Positions 9,933-23,100 of a DNA stretch of 64,000 nt are shown here, piece after piece. Each line of letters opens with the position of its first letter. Within the stretch, counting starts at the first letter, position 1. The notes below the pieces were generated by a model. It was not told where the DNA came from, did not search any database, and was given only the letters and a program-made list of their open reading frames with translations. The DNA comes from Micromussa lordhowensis (Eukaryota; Cnidaria; Anthozoa; Scleractinia; Lobophylliidae). The stretch lies in assembly GCA_964020085.1 (NCBI GenBank), contig CAXHUQ010000495.1, positions 1-64,000 on the forward strand, written 5' to 3'. The translations under genes were made by a program, and so were the position numbers.

Positions 9933-12900
9933 TGCGCAGCTCCGATACTTCGCATTTGGACCCGGACCGACCCCGGGAGTGCTTTGGTGGTATTAGTTTG
10001 CAAAGTTGCGACGCGCGCAAAGTTCGGCTAATTAGCAAACGGGCTGGTTAGCATAGTGCGAGATGTCGCGCAGCTCCGAAACTTTGCATGTGGACCCGGA
10101 CCCACCCCAGGAGTGCTTTGGTGCCATTAGTTTGCCAAGTTGCGACACGCGTCAAGCTCGGCTAACGAGTCAGCCAGCCGGCCACGCCTGGGGATCTGCG
10201 GGCTGATTAGCATAGTGGGAGATTTCGCGCAGCTCCGATACTTCGCATTTGGACCCGGACCGACCCCGGGAGTGCTTTGGTGGTATTAGTTTGCAAAGTT
10301 GCGACGCGCGCAAAGTTCGGCTAATTAGCAAACGGGCTGGTTAGCATAGTGCGAGATGTCGCGCAGCTCCGAAACTTTGCATGTGGACCCGGACCCACCC
10401 CAGGAGTGCTTTGGTGCCATTAGTTTGCCAAGTTGCGACACGCGTCAAGCTCGGCTAACGAGTCAGCCAGCCGGCCACGCCTGGGGATCTGCGGGCTGAT
10501 TAGAATAGTGGGAGATTTCGCGCAGCTCCGATACTTCGCATTTGGACCCGGACCGACCCCGGGAGTGCTTTGGTGGTATTAGTTTGCAAAGTTGCGACGC
10601 GCGCAAAGTTCGGCTAATTAGCAAACGGGCTGGTTAGCATAGTGCGAGATGTCGCGCAGCTCCGAAACTTTGCATGTGGACCCGGACCCACCCCAGGAGT
10701 GCTTTGGTGCCATTAGTTTGCCAAGTTGCGACACGCGTCAAGCTCGGCTAACGAGTCAGCCAGCCGGCCACGCCTGGGGATCTGCGGGCTGATTAGCATA
10801 GTGGGAGATTTCGCGCAGCTCCGATACTTCGCATTTGGACCCGGACCGACCCCGGGAGTGCTTTGGTGGTATTAGTTTGCAAAGTTGCGACGCGCGCAAA
10901 GTTCGGCTAATTAGCAAACGGGCTGGTTAGCATAGTGCGAGATGTCGCGCAGCTCCGAAACTTTGCATGTGGACCCGGACCCACCCCAGGAGTGCTTTGG
11001 TGCCATTAGTTTGCCAAGTTGCGACACGCGTCAAGCTCGGCTAACGAGTCAGCCAGCCGGCCACGCCTGGGGATCTGCGGGCTGATTAGCATAGTGGGAG
11101 ATTTCGCGCAGCTCCGATACTTCGCATTTGGACCCGGACCGACCCCGGGAGTGCTTTGGTGGTATTAGTTTGCAAAGTTGCGACGCGCGCAAAGTTCGGC
11201 TAATTAGCAAACGGGCTGGTTAGCATAGTGCGAGATGTCGCGCAGCTCCGAAACTTTGCATGTGGACCCGGACCCACCCCAGGAGTGCTTTGGTGCCATT
11301 AGTTTGCCAAGTTGCGACACGCGTCAAGCTCGGCTAACGAGTCAGCCAGCCGGCCACGCCTGGGGATCTGCGGGCTGATTAGCATAGTGGGAGATTTCGC
11401 GCAGCTCCGATACTTCGCATTTGGACCCGGACCGACCCCGGGAGTGCTTTGGTGGTATTAGTTTGCAAAGTTGCGACGCGCGCAAAGTTCGGCTAATTAG
11501 CAAACGGGCTGGTTAGCATAGTGCGAGATGTCGCGCAGCTCCGAAACTTTGCATGTGGACCCGGACCCACCCCAGGAGTGCTTTGGTGCCATTAGTTTGC
11601 CAAGTTGCGACACGCGTCAAGCTCGGCTAACGAGTCAGCCAGCCGGCCACGCCTGGGGATCTGCGGGCTGATTAGCATAGTGGGAGATTTCGCGCAGCTC
11701 CGATACTTCGCATTTGGACCCGGACCGACCCCGGGAGTGCTTTGGTGGTATTAGTTTGCAAAGTTGCGACGCGCGCAAAGTTCGGCTAATTAGCAAACGG
11801 GCTGGTTAGCATAGTGCGAGATGTCGCGCAGCTCCGAAACTTTGCATGTGGACCCGGACCCACCCCAGGAGTGCTTTGGTGCCATTAGTTTGCCAAGTTG
11901 CGACACGCGTCAAGCTCGGCTAACGAGTCAGCCAGCCGGCCACGCCTGGGGATCTGCGGGCTGATTAGCATAGTGGGAGATTTCGCGCAGCTCCGATACT
12001 TCGCATTTGGACCCGGACCGACCCCGGGAGTGCTTTGGTGGTATTAGTTTGCAAAGTTGCGACGCGCGCAAAGTTCGGCTAATTAGCAAACGGGCTGGTT
12101 AGCATAGTGCGAGATGTCGCGCAGCTCCGAAACTTTGCATGTGGACCCGGACCCACCCCAGGAGTGCTTTGGTGCCATTAGTTTGCCAAGTTGCGACACG
12201 CGTCAAGCTCGGCTAACGAGTCAGCCAGCCGGCCACGCCTGGGGATCTGCGGGCTGATTAGCATAGTGGGAGATTTCGCGCAGCTCCGATACTTCGCATT
12301 TGGACCCGGACCGACCCCGGGAGTGCTTTGGTGGTATTAGTTTGCAAAGTTGCGACGCGCGCAAAGTTCGGCTAATTAGCAAACGGGCTGGTTAGCATAG
12401 TGCGAGATGTCGCGCAGCTCCGAAACTTTGCATGTGGACCCGGACCCACCCCAGGAGTGCTTTGGTGCCATTAGTTTGCCAAGTTGCGACACGCGTCAAG
12501 CTCGGCTAACGAGTCAGCCAGCCGGCCACGCCTGGGGATCTGCGGGCTGATTAGCATAGTGGGAGATTTCGCGCAGCTCCGATACTTCGCATTTGGACCC
12601 GGACCGACCCCGGGAGTGCTTTGGTGGTATTAGTTTGCAAAGTTGCGACGCGCGCAAAGTTCGGCTAATTAGCAAACGGGCTGGTTAGCATAGTGCGAGA
12701 TGTCGCGCAGCTCCGAAACTTTGCATGTGGACCCGGACCCACCCCAGGAGTGCTTTGGTGCCATTAGTTTGCCAAGTTGCGACACGCGTCAAGCTCGGCT
12801 AACGAGTCAGCCAGCCGGCCACGCCTGGGGATCTGCGGGCTGATTAGCATAGTGGGAGATTTCGCGCAGCTCCGATACTTCGCATTTGGACCCGGACCGA

Positions 12901-14327
12901 CCCCGGGAGTGCTTTGGTGGTATTAGTTTGCAAAGTTGCGACGCGCGCAAAGTTCGGCTAATTAGCAAACGGGCTGGTTAGCATAGTGCGAGATGTCGCG
13001 CAGCTCCGAAACTTTGCATGTGGACCCGGACCCACCCCAGGAGTGCTTTGGTGCCATTAGTTTGCCAAGTTGCGACACGCGTCAAGCTCGGCTAACGAGT
13101 CAGCCAGCCGGCCACGCCTGGGGATCTGCGGGCTGATTAGCATAGTGGGAGATTTCGCGCAGCTCCGATACTTCGCATTTGGACCCGGACCGACCCCGGG
13201 AGTGCTTTGGTGGTATTAGTTTGCAAAGTTGCGACGCGCGCAAAGTTCGGCTAATTAGCAAACGGGCTGGTTAGCATAGTGCGAGATGTCGCGCAGCTCC
13301 GAAACTTTGCATGTGGACCCGGACCCACCCCAGGAGTGCTTTGGTGCCATTAGTTTGCCAAGTTGCGACACGCGTCAAGCTCGGCTAACGAGTCAGCCAG
13401 CCGGCCACGCCTGGGGATCTGCGGGCTGATTAGCATAGTGGGAGATTTCGCGCAGCTCCGATACTTCGCATTTGGACCCGGACCGACCCCGGGAGTGCTT
13501 TGGTGGTATTAGTTTGCAAAGTTGCGACGCGCGCAAAGTTCGGCTAATTAGCAAACGGGCTGGTTAGCATAGTGCGAGATGTCGCGCAGCTCCGAAACTT
13601 TGCATGTGGACCCGGACCCACCCCAGGAGTGCTTTGGTGCCATTAGTTTGCCAAGTTGCGACACGCGTCAAGCTCGGCTAACGAGTCAGCCAGCCGGCCA
13701 CGCCTGGGGATCTGCGGGCTGATTAGCATAGTGGGAGATTTCGCGCAGCTCCGATACTTCGCATTTGGACCCGGACCGACCCCGGGAGTGCTTTGGTGGT
13801 ATTAGTTTGCAAAGTTGCGACGCGCGCAAAGTTCGGCTAATTAGCAAACGGGCTGGTTAGCATAGTGCGAGATGTCGCGCAGCTCCGAAACTTTGCATGT
13901 GGACCCGGACCCACCCCAGGAGTGCTTTGGTGCCATTAGTTTGCCAAGTTGCGACACGCGTCAAGCTCGGCTAACGAGTCAGCCAGCCGGCCACGCCTGG
14001 GGATCTGCGGGCTGATTAGCATAGTGGGAGATTTCGCGCAGCTCCGATACTTCGCATTTGGACCCGGACCGACCCCGGGAGTGCTTTGGTGGTATTAGTT
14101 TGCAAAGTTGCGACGCGCGCAAAGTTCGGCTAATTAGCAAACGGGCTGGTTAGCATAGTGCGAGATGTCGCGCAGCTCCGAAACTTTGCATGTGGACCCG
14201 GACCCACCCCAGGAGTGCTTTGGTGCCATTAGTTTGCCAAGTTGCGACACGCGTCAAGCTCGGCTAACGAGTCAGCCAGCCGGCCACGCCTGGGGATCTG
14301 CGGGCTGATTAGCATAGTGGGAGATTT
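9933..14327. repeat. 15-unit block, second copy (4395 bp)
   Basis: Opened by the TTTTGCGCAG (9933) and TTAGAATAG (10504) pair and closed by its third occurrence at 14328 and 14899, 15 units later. I saw no other departure from consensus inside, so this is among the most homogeneous DNA of the window. The copy is one unit shorter than the previous one, as unequal exchange would produce. Confidence 0.75.
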
Positions 14328-16426
14328 TGCGCAGCTCCGATACTTCGCATTTGGACCCGGACCGACCCCGGGAGTGCTTTGGTGGTATTAGTTTGCAAAG
14401 TTGCGACGCGCGCAAAGTTCGGCTAATTAGCAAACGGGCTGGTTAGCATAGTGCGAGATGTCGCGCAGCTCCGAAACTTTGCATGTGGACCCGGACCCAC
14501 CCCAGGAGTGCTTTGGTGCCATTAGTTTGCCAAGTTGCGACACGCGTCAAGCTCGGCTAACGAGTCAGCCAGCCGGCCACGCCTGGGGATCTGCGGGCTG
14601 ATTAGCATAGTGGGAGATTTCGCGCAGCTCCGATACTTCGCATTTGGACCCGGACCGACCCCGGGAGTGCTTTGGTGGTATTAGTTTGCAAAGTTGCGAC
14701 GCGCGCAAAGTTCGGCTAATTAGCAAACGGGCTGGTTAGCATAGTGCGAGATGTCGCGCAGCTCCGAAACTTTGCATGTGGACCCGGACCCACCCCAGGA
14801 GTGCTTTGGTGCCATTAGTTTGCCAAGTTGCGACACGCGTCAAGCTCGGCTAACGAGTCAGCCAGCCGGCCACGCCTGGGGATCTGCGGGCTGATTAGAA
14901 TAGTGGGAGATTTCGCGCAGCTCCGATACTTCGCATTTGGACCCGGACCGACCCCGGGAGTGCTTTGGTGGTATTAGTTTGCAAAGTTGCGACGCGCGCA
15001 AAGTTCGGCTAATTAGCAAACGGGCTGGTTAGCATAGTGCGAGATGTCGCGCAGCTCCGAAACTTTGCATGTGGACCCGGACCCACCCCAGGAGTGCTTT
15101 GGTGCCATTAGTTTGCCAAGTTGCGACACGCGTCAAGCTCGGCTAACGAGTCAGCCAGCCGGCCACGCCTGGGGATCTGCGGGCTGATTAGCATAGTGGG
15201 AGATTTCGCGCAGCTCCGATACTTCGCATTTGGACCCGGACCGACCCCGGGAGTGCTTTGGTGGTATTAGTTTGCAAAGTTGCGACGCGCGCAAAGTTCG
15301 GCTAATTAGCAAACGGGCTGGTTAGCATAGTGCGAGATGTCGCGCAGCTCCGAAACTTTGCATGTGGACCCGGACCCACCCCAGGAGTGCTTTGGTGCCA
15401 TTAGTTTGCCAAGTTGCGACACGCGTCAAGCTCGGCTAACGAGTCAGCCAGCCGGCCACGCCTGGGGATCTGCGGGCTGATTAGCATAGTGGGAGATTTC
15501 GCGCAGCTCCGATACTTCGCATTTGGACCCGGACCGACCCCTGGAGTGCTTTGGTGGTATTAGTTTGCAAAGTTGCGACGCGCGCAAAGTTCGGCTAATT
15601 AGCAAACGGGCTGGTTAGCATAGTGCGAGATGTCGCGCAGCTCCGAAACTTTGCATGTGGACCCGGACCCACCCCAGGAGTGCTTTGGTGCCATTAGTTT
15701 GCCAAGTTGCGACACACGTCAAGCTCGGCTAACGAGTCAGCCAGCCGGCCACGCCTGGGGATCTGCGGGCTGATTAGCATAGTGGGAGATTTCGCGCAGC
15801 TCCGATACTTCGCATTTGGACCCGGACCGACCCCGGGAGTGCTTTGGTGGTATTAGTTTGCAAAGTTGCGACGCGCGCAAAGTTCGGCTAATTAGCAAAC
15901 GGGCTGGTTAGCATAGTGCGAGATGTCGCGCAGCTCCGAAACTTTGCATGTGGACCCGGACCCACCCCAGGAGTGCTTTGGTGCCATTAGTTTGCCAAGT
16001 TGCGACACGCGTCAAGCTCGGCTAACGAGTCAGCCAGCCGGCCACGCCTGGGGATCTGCGGGCTGATTAGCATAGTGGGAGATTTCGCGCAGCTCCGATA
16101 CTTCGCATTTGGACCCGGACCGACCCCGGGAGTGCTTTGGTGGTATTAGTTTGCAAAGTTGCGACGCGCGCAAAGTTCGGCTAATTAGCAAACGGGCTGG
16201 TTAGCATAGTGCGAGATGTCGCGCAGCTTCGAAACTTTGCATGTGGACCCGGACCCACCCCAGGAGTGCTTTGGTGCCATTAGTTTGCCAAGTTGCGACA
16301 CGCGTCAAGCTCGGCTAACGAGTCAGCCAGCCGGCCACGCCTGGGGATCTGCGGGCTGATTAGCATAGTGGGAGATTTCGCGCAGCTCCGATACTTCGCA
16401 TTTGGACCCGGACCGACCCCGGGAGT
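14328..16426. repeat. Third occurrence of the 5.2/9.9-kb marker pair, then divergence
   Basis: The pair at 14328 and 14899 marks a third block copy, but beyond it private variants begin: CCCTGGAG near 15542, CACACGTC near 15714 and CAGCTTCGAAAC near 16229. No fourth marker pair was found 15-16 units later (about 18.7-19.0 kb). The block series therefore ends within this copy. Confidence 0.65.
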
Positions 16427-18770
16427 TCTTTGGTGGTATTAGTTTGCAAAGTTGCGACGCGCGCAAAGTTCGGCTAATTAGCAAACGGGCTGGTTAGCAT
16501 AGTGCGAGATGTCGCGCAGCTCCGAAACTTTGCATGTGGACCCGGACCCACCCCAGGAGTGCTTTGGTGCCATTAGTTTGCCAAGTTGCGACACGCGTCA
16601 AGCTCGGCTAACGAGTCAGCCAGCCGGCCACGCCTGGGGATCTGCGGGCTGATTAGCATAGTGGGAGATTTCGCGCAGCTCCGATACTTCGCATTTGGAC
16701 CCGGACCGACCCCGGGAGTGCTTTGGTGGTATTAGTTTGCAAAGTTGCGACGCGCGCAAAGTTCGGCTAATTAGCAAACGGGCTGGTTAGCATAGTGCGA
16801 GATGTCGCGCAGCTCCGAAACTTTGCATGTGGACCCGGACCCACCCCAGGAGTGCTTTGGTGCCATTAGTTTGCCAAGTTGCGACACGCGTCAAGCTCGG
16901 CTAACGAGTCAGCCAGCCGGCCACGCCTGGGGATCTGCGGGCTGATTAGCATAGTGGGAGATTTCGCGCAGCTCCGATACTTCGCATTTGGACCCGGACC
17001 GACCCCGGGAGTGCTTTGGTGGTATTAGTTTGCAAAGTTGCGACGCGCGCAAAGTTCGGCTAATTAGCAAACGGGCTGGTTAGCATAGTGCGAGATGTCG
17101 CGCAGCTCCGAAACTTTGCATGTGGACCCGGACCCACCCCATGAGTGCTTTGGTGCCATTAGTTTGCCAAGTTGCGACACGCGTCAAGCTCGGCTAACGA
17201 GTCAGCCAGCCGGCCACGCCTGGGGATCTGCGGGCTGATTAGCATAGTGGGAGATTTCGCGCAGCTCCGATACTTCGCATTTGGACCCGGACCGACCCCG
17301 GGAGTGCTTTGGTGGTATTAGTTTGCAAAGTTGCGACGCGCGCAAAGTTCGGCTAATTAGCAAACGGGCTGGTTAGCATAGTGCGAGATGTCGCGCAGCT
17401 CCGAAACTTTGCATGTGGACCCGGACCCACCCCAGGAGTGCTTTGGTGCCATTAGTTTGCCAAGTTGCGACACGCGTCAAGCTCGGCTAACGAGTCAGCC
17501 AGCCGGCCACGCCTGGGGATCTGCGGGCTGATTAGCATAGTGGGAGATTTCGCGCAGCTCCGATACTTCGCATTTGGACCCGGACCGACCCCGGGAGTTC
17601 TTTGGTGGTATTAGTTTGCAAAGTTGCGACGCGCGCAAAGTTCGGCTAATTAGCAAACGGGCTGGTTAGCATAGTGCGAGATGTCGCGCAGCTCCGAGAC
17701 TTTGCATGTGGACCCGGACCCACCCCAGGAGTGCTTTGGTGCCATTAGTTTGCCAAGTTGCGACACGCGTCAAGCTCGGCTAACGAGTCAGCCAGCCGGC
17801 CACGCCTGGGGATCTGCGGGCTGATTAGCATAGTGGGAGATTTCGCGCAGCTCCGATACTTCGCATTTGGACCCGGACCGACCCCGGGAGTGCTTTGGTG
17901 GTATTAGTTTGCAAAGTTGCGACGCGCGCAAAGTTCGGCTAATTAGCAAACGGGCTGGTTAGCATAGTGCGAGATGTCGCGCAGCTCCGAAACTTTGCAT
18001 GTGGACCCGGACCCACCCCAGGAGTGCTTTGGTGCCATTAGTTTGCCAAGTTGCGACACGCGTCAAGCTCGGCTAACGAGTCAGCCAGCCGGCCACGCCT
18101 GGGGATCTGCGGGCTGATTAGCATAGTGGGAGATTTCGCGCAGCTCCGATACTTCGCATTTGGACCCGGACCGACCCCGGGAGTGCTTTGGTGGTATTAG
18201 TTTGCAAAGTTGCGACGCGCGCAAAGTTCGGCTAATTAGCAAACGGGCTGGTTAGCATAGTGCGAGATGTCGCGCAGCTCCGAAACTTTGCATGTGGACC
18301 CGGACCCACCCCATGAGTGCTTTGGTGGCATTAGTTTGCCAAGTTGCGACACGCGTCAAGCTCGGCTAACGAGTCAGCCAGCCGGCCACGCCTGGGGATC
18401 TGCGGGCTGATTAGCATAGTGGGAGATTTCGCGCAGCTCCGATACTTCGCATTTGGACCCGGACCGACCCCGGGAGTGCTTTGGTGGTATTAGTTTGCAA
18501 AGTTGCGACGCGCGCAAAGTTCGGCTAATTAGCAAACGGGCTGGTTAGCATAGTGTGAGATGTCGCGCAGCTCCGAAACTTTGCATGTGGACCCGGACCC
18601 ACCCCAGGAGTGCTTTGGTGCCATTAGTTTGCCAAGTTGCGACACGCGTCAAGCTCGGCTAACGAGTCAGCCAGCCGGCCACGCCTGGGGATCTGCGGGC
18701 TGATTAGCATAGTGGGAGATTTCGCGCAGCTCCGATACTTCGCATTTGGACCCGGACCGACCCCGGGAGT
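16427..18770. repeat. 4-unit (1172 bp) duplication
   Basis: GGGAGTTCTT (for GGGAGTGCTT) occurs at 16427 and 17599, and CCATGAGTGC (for CCAGGAGTGC) at 17142 and 18314. Both pairs are 1172 bp apart, that is 4 x 293. The second copy also carries GAGAC at 17698 and GGTGGCATT near 18329, which are private. This is a short tandem duplication at the right end of the homogeneous core. Confidence 0.8.
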
Positions 18771-20113
18771 GCTTTGGTGGTATTAGTTTGCAAAGTTGCG
18801 ACGCGCGCAAAGTTCGGCTAATTAGCAAACGGGCTGGTTAGCATAGTGCGAGATGTCGCGCAGCTCTGAAACTTTGCATGTGGACCCGGACCCACCCCAG
18901 GAGTGCTTTGGTGCCATTAGTTTGCCAAGTTGCGACACGCGTCAAGCTCGGCTAACGAGTCAGCCAGCCGGCCACGCCTGGGGATCTGCGGGCTGATTAG
19001 CATAGTGGGAGATTTCGCGCAGCTCCGATACTTCGCATTTGGACCCGGACCGACCCCGGGAGTGCTTTGGTGGTATTAGTTTGCAAAGTTGCGACGCGCG
19101 CAAAGTTCGGCTAATTAGCAAACGGGCTGGTTAGCATAGTGCGAGATGTCGCGCAGCTCCGAAACTTTGCATGTGGACCCGGACCCACCCCAGGAGTGCT
19201 TTGGTGCCATTAGTTTGCCAAGTTGCGACACGCGTCAAGCTCGGCTAACGAGTCAGCCAGCCGGTCACGCCTGGGGATCTGCGGGCTGATTAGCATAGTG
19301 GGAGATTTCGCGCAGCTCCGATACTTCGCATTTGGACCCGGACCGACCCCGGGAGTGCTTTGGTGGTATTAGTTTGCAAAGTTGCGACGCGCGCAAAGTT
19401 CGGCTAATTAGCAAACGGGCTGGTTAGCATAGTGCGAGATGTCGCGCAGCTCCGAAACTTTGCATGTGGACCCGGACCCACCCCAGGAGTGCTTTGGTGC
19501 CATTAGTTTGCCAAGTTGCGACACGCGTCAAGCTCGGCTAACGAGTCAGCCAGCCGGCCACGCCTGGGGATCTGCGGGCTGATTAGCATAGTGGGAGATT
19601 TCGCGCAGCTCCGATACTTCGCATTTGGACCCGGACCGACCCCGGGAGTGCTTTGGTGGTATTAGTTTGCAAAGTTGCGACGCGCGCAAAGTTCGGCTAA
19701 TTAGCAAACGGGCTGGTTAGCATAGTGCGAGATGTCGCGCAGCTCCGAAACTTTGCATGTGGACCCGGACCCACCCCAGGAGTGCTTTGGTGCCATTAGT
19801 TTGCCAAGTTGCAACACGCGTCAAGCTCGGCTAACGAGTCAGCCAGCCGGCCACGCCTGGGGATCTGCGGGCTGATTAGCATAGTGGGAGATTTCGCGCA
19901 GCTCCGATACTTCGCATTTGGACCCGGACCGACCCCGGGAGTGCTTTGGTGGTATTAGTTTGCAAAGTTGCGACGCGCGCAAAGTTCGGCTAATTAGCAA
20001 ACGGGCTGGTTAGCATAGTGCGAGATGTCGCGCAGCTCCGAAACTTTGCATGTGGACCCGGACCCACCCCAGGAGTGCTTTGGTGCCATTAGTTTGCCAA
20101 GTTGCGACACGCA
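18314..20113. repeat. Source-like block of the 23-unit-spaced series
   Basis: Ordered markers: CATGAG at 18314, AGTGTGAGA at 18556, CTCTGAAAC at 18867, GCAACACGCG at 19813 and CGCATCAAG at 20113 (again at 20992). All of these variants recur in the same order near 25.05-26.85 kb, four of them exactly 6739 bp (23 units) away. It is a segmental copy within the array and not adjacent to its partner. Confidence 0.78.
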
Positions 20114-23100
20114 TCAAGCTCGGCTAACGAGTCAGCCAGCCGGCCACGCCTGGGGATCTGCGGGCTGATTAGCATAGTGGGAGATTTCGCGCAGCTCCGA
20201 TACTTCGCATTTGGACCCGGACCGACCCCGGGAGTGCTTTGGTGGTATTAGTTTGCAAAGTTGCGACGCGCGCAAAGTTCGGCTAATTAGCAAACGGGCT
20301 GGTTAGCATAGTGCGAGATGTCGCGCAGCTCCGAAACTTTGCATGTGGACCCGGACCCACCCCAGGAGTGCTTTGGTGCCATTAGTTTGCCAAGTTGCGA
20401 CACGCGTCAAGCTCGGCTAACGAGTCAGCCAGCCGGCCACGCCTGGGGATCTGCGGGCTGATTAGCATAGTGGGAGATTTCGCGCAGCTCCGATACTTCG
20501 CATTTGGACCCGGACCGACCCCGGGAGTGCTTTGGTGGTATTAGTTTGCAAAGTTGCGACGCGCGCAAAGTTCGGCTAATTAGCAAACGGGCTGGTTAGC
20601 ATAGTGCGAGATGTCGCGCAGCTCCGAAACTTTGCATGTGGACCCGGACCCACCCCAGGAGTGCTTTGGTGCCATTAGTTTGCCAAGTTGCGACACGCGT
20701 CAAACTCGGCTAACGAGTCAGCCAGCCGGCCACGCCTGGGGATCTGCGGGCTGATTAGCATAGTGGGAGATTTCGCGCAGCTCCGATACTTCGCATTTGG
20801 ACCCGGACCGACCCCGGGAGTGCTTTGGTGGTATTAGTTTGCAAAGTTGCGACGCGCGCAAAGTTCGGCTAATTAGCAAACGGGCTGGTTAGCATAGTGC
20901 GAGATGTCGCGCAGCTCCGAAACTTTGCATGTGGACCCGGACCCACCCCAGGAGTGCTTTGGTGCCATTAGTTTGCCAAGTTGCGACACGCATCAAGCTC
21001 GGCTAACGAGTCAGCCAGCCGGCCACGCCTGGGGATCTGCGGGCTGATTAGCATAGTGGGAGATTTCGCGCAGCTCCGATACTTCGCATTTGGACCCGGA
21101 CCGACCCCGGGAGTGCTTTGGTGGTATTAGTTTGCAAAGTTGCGACGCGCGCAAAGTTCGGCTAATTAGCAAACGGGCTGGTTAGCATAGTGCGAGATGT
21201 CGCGCAGCTCCGAAACTTTGCATGTGGACCCGGACCCACCCCAGGAGTGCTTTGGTGCCATTAGTTTGCCAAGTTGCGACACGCGTCAAGCTCGGCTAAC
21301 GAGTCAGCCAGCCGGCCACGCCTGGGGATCTGCGGGCTGATTAGCATAGTGGGAGATTTCGCGCAGCTCCGATACTTCGCATTTGGACCCGGACCGACCC
21401 CGGGAGTGCTTTGGTGGTATTAGTTTGCAAAGTTGCGACGCGCGCAAAGTTCGGCTAATTAGCAAACGGGCTGGTTAGCATAGTGCGAGATGTCGCGCAG
21501 CTCCGAAACTTTGCATGTGGACCCGGACCCACCCCAGGAGTGCTTTGGTGCCATTAGTTTGCCAAGTTGCGACACGCGTCAAGCTCGGCTAACGAGTCAG
21601 CCAGCCGGCCACGCCTGGGGATCTGCGGGCTGATTAGCATAGTGGGAGATTTCGCGCAGCTCCGATACTTCGCATTTGGACCCGGACCGACCCCGGGAGT
21701 GCTTTGGTGGTATTAGTTTGCAAAGTTGCGACGCGCGCAAAGTTCGGCTAATTAGCAAACGGGCTGGTTAGCATAGTGCGAGATGTCGCGCAGCTCCGAA
21801 ACTTTGCATGTGGACCCGGACCCACCCCAGGAGTGCTTTGGTGCCATTAGTTTGCCAAGTTGCGACACGCGTCAAGCTCGGCTAACGAGTCAGCCAGCCG
21901 GCCACGCCTGGGGATCTGCGGGCTGATTAGCATAGTGGGAGATTTCGCGCAGCTCCGATACTTCGCATTTGGACCCGGACCGACCCCGGGAGTGCTTTGG
22001 TGGTATTAGTTTGCAAAGTTGCGACGCGCGCAAAGTTCGGCTAATTAGCAAACGGGCTGGTTAGCATAGTGCGAGATGTCGCGCAGCTCCGAAACTTTGC
22101 ATGTGGACCCGGACCCACCCCAGGAGTGCTTTGGTGCCATTAGTTTGCCAAGTTGCGACACGCGTCAAGCTCGGCTAACGAGTCAGCCAGCCGGCCACGC
22201 CTGGGGATCTGCGGGCTGATTAGCATAGTGGGAGATTTCGCGCAGCTCCGATACTTCGCATTTGGACCCGGACCGACCCCGGGAGTGCTTTGGTGGTATT
22301 AGTTTGCAAAGTTGCGACGCGCGCAAAGTTCGGCTAATTAGCAAACGGGCTGGTTAGCATAGTGCGAGATGTCGCGCAGCTCCGAAACTTTGCATGTGGA
22401 CCCGGACCCACCCCAGGAGTGCTTTGGTGCCATTAGTTTGCCAAGTTGCGACACGCGTCAAGCTCGGCTAACGAGTCAGCCAGCCGGCCACGCCTGGGGA
22501 TCTGCGGGCTGATTAGCATAGTGGGAGATTTCGCGCAGCTCCGATACTTCGCATTTGGACCCGGACCGACCCCGGGAGTGCTTTGGTGGTATTAGTTTGC
22601 AAAGTTGCGACGCGCGCAAAGTTCGGCTAATTAGCAAACGGGCTGGTTAGCATAGTGCGAGATGTCGCGCAGCTCCGAAACTTTGCATGTGGACCCGGAC
22701 CCACCCCAGGAGTGCTTTGGTGCCATTAGTTTGCCAAGTTGCGACACGCGTCAAGCTCGGCTAACGAGTCAGCCAGCCGGCCACGCCTGGGGATCTGTGG
22801 GCTGATTAGCATAGTGGGAGATTTCGCGCAGCTCCGATACTTCGCATTTGGACCCGGACCGACCCCGGGAGTGCTTTGGTGGTATTAGTTTGCAAAGTTG
22901 CGACGCGCGCAAAGTTCGGCTAATTAGCAAACGGGCTGGTTAGCATAGTGCGAGATGTCGCGCAGCTCCGAAACTTTGCATGTGGACCCGGACCCACCCC
23001 AGGAGTGCTTTGGTGCCATTAGTTTGCCAAGTTGCGACACGCGTCAAGCTCGGCTAACGAGTCAGCCAGCCGGCCACGCCTGGGGATCTGCGGGCTGATT

